Part shown: positions 55,403 through 63,496 of the stretch, piece after piece | Position numbering within the stretch: position 1 is the stretch's first letter | Layout: each line of letters starts with the position of its first letter | DNA from: Metabacillus niabensis | GTDB taxonomy: Bacteria > Bacillota > Bacilli > Bacillales > Bacillaceae | Assembly: GCF_020524345.1 (NCBI RefSeq) | Contig: NZ_JAIVLH010000005.1 | Span: 186,001-250,000, forward strand | Length of the DNA stretch: 64,000 nucleotides | Reading direction: 5' to 3' | Notes under the pieces: model-generated | What the model was told of the DNA's origin: nothing | Databases searched by the model: none | What the model saw: only the letters and a program-made list of their open reading frames with translations | Made by a program: the position numbers and the translations under genes

Positions 55403-56569
55403 TTAAAATTCCTGTAATTCTCTATGGATAAAACTCTCAGTTGTAAGTGCTGCAACACCTAGTGCAGCTGAGTGGGTAGAATGCTTTGAAAAATCAATCT
55501 GTAAATCCTGTTGCTGGAAAAAGAGTGATTGAGAGTAAACAATATCTAAAACTGGCTGTTTTATCCACTCTTCGGCCATTGCTAATCGATTACCAATAAT
55601 GATTTGCTCAGGATTAAAAGTATTGATAATATTATTGATTCCATAGCCGAGATAAGTTCCAATTTCATGAAAAAGTGATATAGCCTTTTCGTCTTTTTCC
55701 TTTGCCATGGTAATTAATTCTTCTAGGCTAATCTCTGTTTCTGATCGTTTTAGGAGTGCATGCTCAGAAGCATATGTTTCCCAACAGCCCCTACTGCCAC
55801 ATCTGCAAGGAATACCATTTATTTCAATGACCATATGACCAAGCTCACCAGAGAATCCATTAAGGCCCTGGTATAATTCATTGTTAAGAATTAAACCAAC
55901 ACCAATTCCAATCCCTGCACTTACATACACAATATCTTTATAGTCATGTCCAACACCAAATTGCTTTTCGCCATATGCTCCTGCATTGGCTTCATTCATA
56001 ATGATAACCGGTAGCTGAAATTCTTCCTCTAATAATGATTTTATTTCGCAATTTTTCCATCCGAGGTTTGGTGCAAGGAGGATGTTTCCTTGTTTATCGA
56101 CAATTCCGGGTATCCCGATCCCGATCCCGACAACTCCATAAGGTGTGTTGGGTAGATCTTTCATTAAAAAAATAATCATATTTCTTATCTGTTCGTTCAC
56201 TGCCAGAAAATCAGTATTTTTCACTTTTACATGATGTTCAATGACAATACTTCCTTTTAGGTCAGTGACAACACCCAGAATATAATTCACGCCTAGATCA
56301 ATTCCAATTGAATAGCCAGCTGTTGAATGGTAGTGAAGGAGAACCGGCCTGCGTCCACCACTTGATTCACCTGGACCAGATTCATACACTAACTCTTTTT
56401 CTAACAACTCATTTACAAGTGAGGAGACTGTTGCTTTATTTAATCCAGATTGCTGGGCAATATCTGCTCTTGAAATGGGCTCCTGCTGGGTAATCGTTTG
56501 AAAAACAAGCGCTGTATTATTTTTCTTTACAACTTGCTGATTCCAAGTAATAGACTTCAAATGCTTCAC
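55403..56569 (-). CDS. xylR: XylR, xylose-responsive ROK-family repressor
   Basis: A 388-residue repressor: N-terminal winged helix (ISRADIAQQSGLNKATVSSLVNELLEKELV, residues 30-60), then a ROK sugar-kinase-like domain with GIDLGVNYILGVVTDLKG and the zinc motif CRCGSRGCWETYAS. XylR represses xyl genes until xylose binds. It is divergent from xylB across 212 bases that hold an XylR operator. Other ROK repressors look alike, but the operator and partner support XylR. Confidence 0.92.
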   Translation of the reverse strand: MKHLKSITWNQQVVKKNNTALVFQTITQQEPISRADIAQQSGLNKATVSSLVNELLEKELVYESGPGESSGGRRPVLLHYHSTAGYSIGIDLGVNYILGVVTDLKGSIVIEHHVKVKNTDFLAVNEQIRNMIIFLMKDLPNTPYGVVGIGIGIPGIVDKQGNILLAPNLGWKNCEIKSLLEEEFQLPVIIMNEANAGAYGEKQFGVGHDYKDIVYVSAGIGIGVGLILNNELYQGLNGFSGELGHMVIEINGIPCRCGSRGCWETYASEHALLKRSETEISLEELITMAKEKDEKAISLFHEIGTYLGYGINNIINTFNPEQIIIGNRLAMAEEWIKQPVLDIVYSQSLFFQQQDLQIDFSKHSTHSAALGVAALTTESFIHRELQEF

Positions 56570-56609
56570 CTATTTTCAATGTTATTCTACTTTTTATTAT
56601 AGTACAAAC

Positions 56610-56651
56610 TTAGTTTAATGGATAGACAAACTTTACTCTCAATGATATAAT
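56610..56651 (+). promoter_or_regulatory. XylR operator overlapping the xylB promoter
   Basis: Half sites TTAGTTTAA (56610-56618) and ACAAACTTT (56626-56634), 7 bases apart, agree with the recalled Bacillus xyl operator (TTAGTTTGT-N7-ACAAACTAA) in arm sequence (7 of 9 each) and total length 25. TAGACA (56622-56627) and TATAAT (56646-56651), 18 apart, form a promoter overlapped by the right arm. The 130-base leader to xylB is otherwise empty. Confidence 0.72.
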
Positions 56652-56781
56652 TTTAACTAGTTTTTGGAGTAGTAGACACATCAACAGATCAGTATTGTAA
56701 GGGTTTACTTACACGAGAATTATACCGTTGATAAGAAGTATAAATTTATTTTGATAAATAAGAAACAATGGGGGAGACAAT

Positions 56782-58281
56782 ATGAAATATGTAATTGGGG
56801 TCGATTTAGGTACAAGTGCAGTAAAAGTAATATTAATGGATCAACAAGGAACAATTGCACAAGAAGTTTCAAAATCCTATCCTTTGATTCATGAAAAGTC
56901 AGGTTACAGTGAGCAGGAACCCGAGCAATGGGTTGAAAAAACAAGAGAAGGACTTGCCGAACTTGTTCAAAAATTCAAAGGTAATGTGGCTGATATTGAA
57001 GGGATTAGTTTTTCAGGACAAATGCATGGACTCGTTCTTCTTGATAACAACAATCAAGTTTTAAGAAATGCTATCCTTTGGAATGATGTAAGAACAACTG
57101 ATCAATGTCAAAGAATTTATGAGGTTGTCGGTACTGAGCGCTTACTAGACATAACAAAAAATCCGGCATTGGAAGGATTTACACTACCTAAAATTTTATG
57201 GGTTAAAGAGCATGAACCTCAAATTTTTGAAAAAGCAGCTGTATTTATGCTACCGAAGGATTATCTTCGCTTTCGTATGACTGGAAAGGTACATAGTGAA
57301 TATTCAGATGCGGCAGGAACATTATTGTTAAATGTCGGAGAGAAGACATGGAGTCAAGATATTTGTGATTTATTCGAACTGAATATTGATTTTTGTCCGC
57401 CATTGGTAGAATCACATGAATGTGTGGGTCAAATTACCGAGGAATATGCCCGTCAAACCGGTCTTTCAACAGAAACAAAGGTATTTGCCGGTGGTGCTGA
57501 TAATGCATGTGGTGCAATTGGTTCAGGTATTTTATCGGAAGGTAATACCCTTTGTAGTGTAGGTACATCAGGTGTTGTACTATCATACGAAGAACGTAAT
57601 GATCGTGACTTTTCAGGAAAAGTTCATTATTTTAATCATGGAAAAGAAAATGCCTTCTATACGATGGGGGTTACACTTGCAGCTGGATATAGTTTAAGCT
57701 GGTTTAAGGATGTATTTGCTGAGAATGAATCATTTGAGGCTTTGTTAGACGGGATTGGAGATGTACCAGTTGGATCAAATGGTTTGCTGTTTACTCCATA
57801 CTTGGTAGGTGAAAGAACTCCTCATGCCGATCCTACGATACGGGCCAGCTTTATTGGAATGGAAGGATCACATAAGAAAAAGGATTTTGCACGTGCTGTT
57901 ATAGAGGGAATTACATTTTCACTTAATGAGTCAATAAATATTTTCCGTGAAAGCGGAAAAGAAATAGGGAGTGTAATTTCAATAGGCGGGGGAGCAAAAA
58001 ATGATACATGGCTCCAAATTCAAGCAGATGTTTTCAACGCTAAAATTATCAAGTTAAAAAGTGAGCAAGGACCGGGTATTGGTGCTGCCATTCTTGCGGC
58101 ATATGGAGCAGGTTGGGCTGAATCATTACAAAGAATTGCTGATATCTTCATTCAGCCTGAAAAAACATATGAACCAATTCCAGAGAATGTTGAAAAATAT
58201 AAAGAACTTTTTACACTTTATAAAGAAGTTTATAACCAGACAAAATCACTAAATGAAGGGCTGAAAGCCTTTAGAAAGTAA
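56782..58281 (+). CDS. xylB: Xylulokinase
   Basis: A 499-residue FGGY kinase phosphorylating D-xylulose to xylulose 5-phosphate. ATP-site and hinge motifs are GVDLGTSAVKVILMD, SFSGQMHGLVLLD and WNDVRTTDQC; the catalytic Asp is in FAGGADNACGAIGSG, and SIGGGAKNDTWLQIQADVF closes the fold. The Met-His of GQMHG is typical of xylulokinases. GGGGGA ribosome site. XylA (xylose isomerase), often just upstream, is not here; the xylR-xylB gap holds only the operator. Confidence 0.95.
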   Translation: MKYVIGVDLGTSAVKVILMDQQGTIAQEVSKSYPLIHEKSGYSEQEPEQWVEKTREGLAELVQKFKGNVADIEGISFSGQMHGLVLLDNNNQVLRNAILWNDVRTTDQCQRIYEVVGTERLLDITKNPALEGFTLPKILWVKEHEPQIFEKAAVFMLPKDYLRFRMTGKVHSEYSDAAGTLLLNVGEKTWSQDICDLFELNIDFCPPLVESHECVGQITEEYARQTGLSTETKVFAGGADNACGAIGSGILSEGNTLCSVGTSGVVLSYEERNDRDFSGKVHYFNHGKENAFYTMGVTLAAGYSLSWFKDVFAENESFEALLDGIGDVPVGSNGLLFTPYLVGERTPHADPTIRASFIGMEGSHKKKDFARAVIEGITFSLNESINIFRESGKEIGSVISIGGGAKNDTWLQIQADVFNAKIIKLKSEQGPGIGAAILAAYGAGWAESLQRIADIFIQPEKTYEPIPENVEKYKELFTLYKEVYNQTKSLNEGLKAFRK

Positions 58282-58292
58282 AACATAAGCAT

Positions 58293-58337
58293 AAGGATCA
58301 GGAGCTCATGGTAGAAGAGAGACCTGATCCTTTTTCT
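58293..58337. terminator. Terminator between xylB and the vanW gene
   Basis: A 10-bp stem AAGGATCAGG/CCTGATCCTT with a 20-base loop and T5. Confidence 0.8.
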
Positions 58338-58338
58338 G

Positions 58339-59190
58339 TTATTGAATTTGAATTGTATCAGAAGAAAAAATGGTGACAATAAGTTGTCCACCAATCACCT
58401 TGGAACGGACAAGTAAAGGTTGATTATATTCGTTCTTAAATGTGAAATCTGGTCCATACCAACTAACAGTTGCGTCCCGATTTGGAGGTACGTATGGAAC
58501 TTTCCGACTATGAGAGTATCGCTCGAGAATCTTGACACCGGCTTTATCTACTGCATTGAAAAGGGTTGATGATACTTGACAAATTCCCCCTCCAATCCCT
58601 TCGGATAATTCTCCTCTAACTATTACTGGAGCTGGTAAGTAACCTTTTTCGACTGTTCTTTTACCTACCACTGCATTAAACGAGAAAATCTCTCCGGGAA
58701 AGATAACATAATTATTTATAGCATCTGACGCCAATTTAATATTATGAGTTCTTTCTCCATTTCTGCTATTAAAGAAAGTGACATATTGACCAACCATCTT
58801 TTCCTTAATAGAAGAAAGGAGTTCGCTATCTACCTTTGGATAAAGTGTTTCTGTTGGTAATTCAATTGTTGAAGGGCCTTCGGAAAAATAGCGTGTATAA
58901 AATGTTTTCTTCCACAATTCACGATTTAATTTTAGCCCCGTTTTTTCACTAATTAGTCGTCCATGAGGATCTAGAGACGCGTTTATCGGTTCTCTGAAAA
59001 CGTTGGATTCTAATGAATCAGTTAACACATTAAATTTTGATTCATCAATAAAATCATAATGAAAAGGAGAAAGAGCAACTTCAGAACGATGCAATGATTT
59101 GATTTCTTTTCCTTCATAAGTGATCGACAGATTATCAGATACTTCTACAGGTTGTCCGATCAGCATGAATAGTGCAAGTAACATATACAA
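58339..59190 (-). CDS. VanW family protein
   Basis: A 283-residue exported protein with an N-terminal hydrophobic segment (MLLALFMLIG). The VanW domain covers about residues 140-260: NIKLASDAINNYVIFPGEIFSFN, GGGICQVSSTLFNAV, RYSHSRKVPYVPPNRDATV. VanW proteins are tied to peptidoglycan but their activity is not established. TTG start at 59188-59190 after GGAGG. It ends 30 bases after and is probably cotranscribed with the secreted protein gene 59221-60066. Confidence 0.85.
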   Translation of the reverse strand: MYMLLALFMLIGQPVEVSDNLSITYEGKEIKSLHRSEVALSPFHYDFIDESKFNVLTDSLESNVFREPINASLDPHGRLISEKTGLKLNRELWKKTFYTRYFSEGPSTIELPTETLYPKVDSELLSSIKEKMVGQYVTFFNSRNGERTHNIKLASDAINNYVIFPGEIFSFNAVVGKRTVEKGYLPAPVIVRGELSEGIGGGICQVSSTLFNAVDKAGVKILERYSHSRKVPYVPPNRDATVSWYGPDFTFKNEYNQPLLVRSKVIGGQLIVTIFSSDTIQIQ

Positions 59191-59220
59191 ATAAATTCAA
59201 CCTCCGATTTCTTCCTGGAT

Positions 59221-60066
59221 CTAGGATTTCGGTATTTTTTCCAAGAAAGGGTCAACTATAACCTTCCATGAGGAAAACGGGGAGATTCTCACTAAGGTAA
59301 AGGTTTGTTTCACTTTCACTGGACCTACAGTCTTTAAGTAAATTTTTATATCAGCAGAGACTTTTTTGGAGAGGGAGGGTGGAGCATCTTGGCTTGTCTC
59401 TTTTATTGACCATTGCATTCCTTCAATATCATTTAAAAATACAAATGATTGATTTAGATTTTTATGATTGGATAAAACCATTTTCTTACTTAATTCTTTA
59501 TCATTGTTTTTAACAGTTAACAGAAATACTTCTAATGATTGTTCAGGTGTTAGTGTTGAGACATATTCATCAAATTTTCCTGCAGCCTTTAAGATCATAA
59601 TATGATGTGACAAATCCAGTTTACCTGTTCGATGTGTTTTACTTTCTGAAAAGTGAATGCAAAAATGACCGGGAAAACCATTTTGGAGTGCTCCTGCTCC
59701 ATGTGGCATTCCATGCATTGAAGCAGGAATAAGACGGTCTTTGACTTGAATAAGAACGGCACGTCGCCGCCAGCTCCAATTGCCGTTATAAATTGCTTTC
59801 ATAATAACTGTATCTTCTTTTGTTAAAGGTTGTACATCGGCATGACCGCTTCCAGCTCTTCTTTGAACATCAAATTTCTTTCCGGTATCCACATCAATGA
59901 CTGTAAACGTAGATTGACGGGGAATCACTTTCTTCACTTCTTCCCAAATAGGTAGTTCCGGTTCAAAGCTAATGGGATGAACAGATGCCTTATCGCCTGT
60001 TATTCCATATGTATGTTTATAAGTTAGGGATAAAAGAAATAAGCAAATAACTAAGGTTTTTTTCAA
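59221..60066 (-). CDS. Secreted conserved protein of unknown function
   Basis: A 281-residue protein with a signal peptide (KKTLVICLFLLSLTYKHTYG). Residues 45-165 form a domain that I have seen in clostridial and bacillar envelope proteins: FTVIDVDTGKKFDVQRRAGS, then HADVQPLTKEDT, SWRRRAVLI, PASMHGMPHGAGAL and GHFCIHFSESKTH. The conserved His, Cys and Arg resemble a hydrolase site, but no activity is known to me. TTG start at 60064 after AAGGAAG. Likely an operon with the downstream vanW gene, suggesting a cell-wall role. Confidence 0.7.
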   Translation of the reverse strand: MKKTLVICLFLLSLTYKHTYGITGDKASVHPISFEPELPIWEEVKKVIPRQSTFTVIDVDTGKKFDVQRRAGSGHADVQPLTKEDTVIMKAIYNGNWSWRRRAVLIQVKDRLIPASMHGMPHGAGALQNGFPGHFCIHFSESKTHRTGKLDLSHHIMILKAAGKFDEYVSTLTPEQSLEVFLLTVKNNDKELSKKMVLSNHKNLNQSFVFLNDIEGMQWSIKETSQDAPPSLSKKVSADIKIYLKTVGPVKVKQTFTLVRISPFSSWKVIVDPFLEKIPKS

Positions 60067-60170
60067 CTTCCTTCAACTCCATTGCTAGCATTCATTACGT
60101 TTATTTTGCGTAAAATTTCGTAAATCATCGCAATTTAATAAAGGAAAGATATAGAAATTTTTTACATCTT

Positions 60171-60208
60171 GTAGATGATAGTCATTTGAAAGCACAAATG
60201 ACTTCTAC
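60171..60208. other. Inverted repeat upstream of the BASS transporter gene
   Basis: Perfect arms GTCATTTG (60181-60188) and CAAATGAC (60195-60202), extended by GTAGA/TCTAC outside. No T tract follows. Possible operator or mRNA hairpin in the divergent promoter region. Confidence 0.6.
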
Positions 60209-60273
60209 TTTCTGGTACAATTGCATAGACATAGTTTTTCATCATGATATTTTTCCGAATAGGAGAATGCATT

Positions 60274-61242
60274 ATGCTATATAAAATAAATCGACAGCTT
60301 GAAAAGTGGATGCCTGTCATTACACCAATCAGTGTAGTAACAGGTGTGTTACTAGCAGATAAGCTGTTAGCTTTAACATTTCTCATTCCATGGTTATTTG
60401 CCTTTATGACGTTAACAGGCAGTCTCGGGTCAAATTTTTCATCACTTAAAGGAGTCATTAAAAAACCCCTCCCATTATTTGTGATTATTTTGTTATTGCA
60501 TTTAATTATGCCTTTAATTGCTTGGTTAGTCGGCCAAAGTTTTTATCCTAATGATCATTTAACAATTACCGGTTTTGTCTTAGCTTCTGTCATTCCAACA
60601 GGAATTACAAGCTTCATATGGGTAACGATTTATAAAGGGAATATTGGACTTGCTTTATCCATTATTTTATTTGATACCATGTTGTCACCTTTTTTAGTGC
60701 CATTTACACTATCTCTTTTTGTTGGTCAAAATGTACAAATTAATGTCATGGATATTATGTATGGATTATTCTTTATGGTTGTTATTCCTTCGCTTTTAGG
60801 TATGTTGACAAATCATCTTACGAAAGGGAAAAGTGTTAAGGCTGGCAAAACATTAGCACCGTTTTCAAAGCTTGCTCTTGCCACTGTCGTTATGATAAAC
60901 GGAGCTGTTATCTCTCCTTATATAAAAGAATTTAGTGTTAAATTAATATTAATCGCGTTAACAGTGTTTTTTCTGGCATGCTTAGGGTATGTTATTGCAT
61001 GGGGATTAGGAATTTTATTTAAAAGAGACAGGGAGACACAGGTTGTGATGTTGTTTACAGGCGGTATGCGCAATATTAGTGCCGGTGCAGTCATTGCTGT
61101 TCAGTATTTTCCGGCAGCAGTCGCGGTACCCGTTGTTCTGGGGATGTTATTCCAACAAATATTAGCCTCCTTATTTGGTTTTTTGTTTCACATATTAGAT
61201 CAGAAACAAGCTGTGAAAGATCATTTTTCTGCTACACAATAA
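60274..61242 (+). CDS. Bile acid:sodium symporter family (BASS) transporter
   Basis: A 322-residue membrane protein with about nine or ten hydrophobic segments. The core has FVLASVIPTGITSFIWVTIYKGN and GGMRNISAGAVIAVQYFP, which match the crossed-helix sites of BASS proteins. Substrates in bacteria include bile acids, pantoate and other organic anions; this one is unknown. ATG 60274 follows AGGAGA; the frame from 60244 precedes that site. It stands just before a TPP riboswitch but ends before it. Confidence 0.85.
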   Translation: MLYKINRQLEKWMPVITPISVVTGVLLADKLLALTFLIPWLFAFMTLTGSLGSNFSSLKGVIKKPLPLFVIILLLHLIMPLIAWLVGQSFYPNDHLTITGFVLASVIPTGITSFIWVTIYKGNIGLALSIILFDTMLSPFLVPFTLSLFVGQNVQINVMDIMYGLFFMVVIPSLLGMLTNHLTKGKSVKAGKTLAPFSKLALATVVMINGAVISPYIKEFSVKLILIALTVFFLACLGYVIAWGLGILFKRDRETQVVMLFTGGMRNISAGAVIAVQYFPAAVAVPVVLGMLFQQILASLFGFLFHILDQKQAVKDHFSATQ

Positions 61243-61311
61243 CAATATAGCATTGCCAAAAAGGAAAGATTATGTTAAAAATAATGAGAATCAACTAATT
61301 TTATATCTATA

Positions 61312-61404
61312 GAATCACCACTAGGGGAGCTGTTAAAGCTGAGAGAGGCAAACGCCTTGACCCTTATTACCTGATCTAGATAATACTAGCGGAGGGAAGC
61401 GGTG
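61312..61404 (+). promoter_or_regulatory. TPP riboswitch (THI element)
   Basis: Hallmark segments in order: CACTAGGGGAGC, GCTGAGAGAGG, ACCCTTATTACCTGAT, CTAGATAATACTAGCG and GGAGGGAAG. It binds thiamine pyrophosphate. The terminator hairpin at 61473-61504 lies between it and the ylmB ribosome site, indicating transcriptional attenuation when thiamine is abundant. Confidence 0.96.
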
Positions 61405-61472
61405 TTTGAGTACATATTTGGTAGATTTGTAGACTTGATGCTCTAGTCTTTTACCATTATTTTATGCCATTC

Positions 61473-61504
61473 AAACCACTTCTCAAATAGAAGTGGTTTT
61501 TTAT
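61473..61504 (+). terminator. Riboswitch-controlled terminator
   Basis: Perfect 11-bp stem AAACCACTTCT/AGAAGTGGTTT with a 5-base loop and T-rich tail, 25 bases before ylmB. Confidence 0.9.
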
Positions 61505-61528
61505 TTGAAAAAAAGGAGGAGAGTTTGC

Positions 61529-62821
61529 ATGGAAAAATCGATTACACAATTAGTTGAAAGTGTTCATGAACGTAAAGATGAGTTGGTTTCTTTCGTTCAA
61601 AAGCTAATTGAATTTAAAACCCCTGCACCGCCGGCTCGAAATACAGGGGAAGCACAACTGTTTATTGCAGATTTTTTAAAGCGTAAAGGTTTTTTAATTG
61701 ATAAATGGGATGTATATCCAAATGACCCAAACGTTGTTGGTGTTAAGAAAGGTACTCAGTCTGCTTCTTATAAAAGCCTAATTATTAATGGACATATTGA
61801 TGTAGCTGAGGTACATGAAGATGAACAATGGGAAACAAATCCTTTTATTCCTATTGTAAAGGATGGAATGATTGTCGGTCGTGGTGCGGCAGACATGAAA
61901 GGCGGATTGGCTGGCGCATTGTTTGCTATTCAATTATTACATGAGCAAGGTATTGAACTTCCCGGTGATCTTATTTTTCAATCTGTAATTGGAGAAGAAG
62001 TTGGAGAGGCAGGGACTTTAGAATGTTGCAATAGAGGTTATACTGCTGACTTTGCAGTTGTGGTTGATACAAGTGATTTACATATTCAAGGTCAAGGTGG
62101 AGTTATTACTGGATGGATTACAGTCAAAAGCTCACAAACTTATCATGATGCGACAAGACGTCAAATGATCCATGCAGGTGGAAATCTTTTTGCAGCAAGT
62201 GCAATTGAAAAAATGACAAAGATTATACAAGGACTTCAGGAGCTCGAGCGTCATTGGGCTGTGACAAAAAGCTATCCTGGTTTTTTACCTGGCACAAATA
62301 CGATTAATCCGGCAGTAATTGAAGGGGGACGACATGCTGCCTTTATCGCTGATGAATGTCGTTTATGGATCACAGTTCACTATTACCCGAATGAATCACA
62401 TCAAAAGATTATTCAGGAAATTGAAGAGCATATTCTGCATGTTGCAAAGTCTGATCCGTGGCTTAGAGATCATCCACCGCACTTTAAATGGGGTGGCAAA
62501 TCAATGATTATAGATAGAGGAGAGATTTTTCCCTCATTAGAAGTAGATCCAATCCATCCTGCTGTAAAGCTATTAGTATCTACACATGAATCAGTTTTAC
62601 AAAAACCAGCAATTGTAGATGTTTCTCCAACAGTAACAGATGGGGGATGGTTGGCAGAGGCAGGAATTCCGACAGTTATATATGGACCGGGAAAATTGCA
62701 TCATGCCCATTCTGTAAACGAACAATTGTCTATAGATGAATTAGTTGAATTCACAAAATCGATTTTAATGTTTATTTATGAATGGAGTCATACAGATAAA
62801 AAAGAGAAGGGAATGTCCTAA
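61529..62821 (+). CDS. ylmB: YlmB, formylaminopyrimidine deformylase (thiamine salvage)
   Basis: A 430-residue M20 metallo-hydrolase. Metal ligands lie in INGHIDVAEV, GRGAADMKGG and GEEVGEAG, with a late His in HHAHSVNE. YlmB removes the formyl group from the pyrimidine released by base-degraded thiamine, giving the substrate of TenA. Membership in M20 alone would be vague; the TPP riboswitch and adjacent tenA and thiZ make YlmB the fitting identity. ATG 61529 after AGGAGGAG; the earlier in-frame start lies inside the terminator. Confidence 0.88.
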   Translation: MEKSITQLVESVHERKDELVSFVQKLIEFKTPAPPARNTGEAQLFIADFLKRKGFLIDKWDVYPNDPNVVGVKKGTQSASYKSLIINGHIDVAEVHEDEQWETNPFIPIVKDGMIVGRGAADMKGGLAGALFAIQLLHEQGIELPGDLIFQSVIGEEVGEAGTLECCNRGYTADFAVVVDTSDLHIQGQGGVITGWITVKSSQTYHDATRRQMIHAGGNLFAASAIEKMTKIIQGLQELERHWAVTKSYPGFLPGTNTINPAVIEGGRHAAFIADECRLWITVHYYPNESHQKIIQEIEEHILHVAKSDPWLRDHPPHFKWGGKSMIIDRGEIFPSLEVDPIHPAVKLLVSTHESVLQKPAIVDVSPTVTDGGWLAEAGIPTVIYGPGKLHHAHSVNEQLSIDELVEFTKSILMFIYEWSHTDKKEKGMS

Positions 62822-63496
62822 ATGACATTTAGTCAGAGACTTTATGATAAAGTGAAGCCTATTTGGGAACAAAATCATGCTCATCCCTTTGTTCAAGGGA
62901 TGGGAGATGGAACACTTGCAAAAGAAAAGTTTAGATTTTATATGATTCAGGATTATTTGTACTTAATTGAATATGCGAAGGTATTTGCATTAGGTGCAGT
63001 TAAAGCAACAGATGTGAAGACAATGGCACGCTTTGCTGAATTGTTACATTCTACATTAAATGAAGAGATGGAACTTCATAGACAATATGCGAAAAAATTT
63101 GGCATTACAACGAAAGAACTAGAAGAAGCAAAACCTTCTCCAACAACTCTCGCCTATACACATTATATGTTACATGTAAGTCAAAACGGAACACTTGCTG
63201 AGTTAGTTGCTGCTTTGCTTCCTTGCATGTGGAGCTACTGGGAGATAGGCAAGGATTTAGCGAAAAAGAAGGAAGCGTGTGACCATGAATTGTACGGTGA
63301 GTGGATTACAATGTATGCTTCAGCTGAGTTTGGTCAGCTTGCCACTTGGTGCATTGATTTAATGGATGAGCATGCAAAAGGGAAACCAGAACCCGAGTTA
63401 CGTAAATTAGAAGAAATCTTTCTGAATACTACTCGCTTTGAATATATGTTTTGGGATATGGCGTATCATGAAGAGATGTGGCCGATTAATGACTAA
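62822..63496 (+). CDS. tenA: TenA, aminopyrimidine aminohydrolase
   Basis: A 224-residue helical enzyme. Asp44 (MIQDYLYL), catalytic Cys135 (LLPCMWSYWEIG) and Glu207 (RFEYMFWDMAY) correspond to the active-site residues of B. subtilis TenA. It converts aminomethyl-pyrimidine to HMP for thiamine synthesis. It starts on the base after the ylmB stop and ends overlapping the thiZ start by eight bases, so all three are translated together. Confidence 0.95.
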   Translation: MTFSQRLYDKVKPIWEQNHAHPFVQGMGDGTLAKEKFRFYMIQDYLYLIEYAKVFALGAVKATDVKTMARFAELLHSTLNEEMELHRQYAKKFGITTKELEEAKPSPTTLAYTHYMLHVSQNGTLAELVAALLPCMWSYWEIGKDLAKKKEACDHELYGEWITMYASAEFGQLATWCIDLMDEHAKGKPEPELRKLEEIFLNTTRFEYMFWDMAYHEEMWPIND

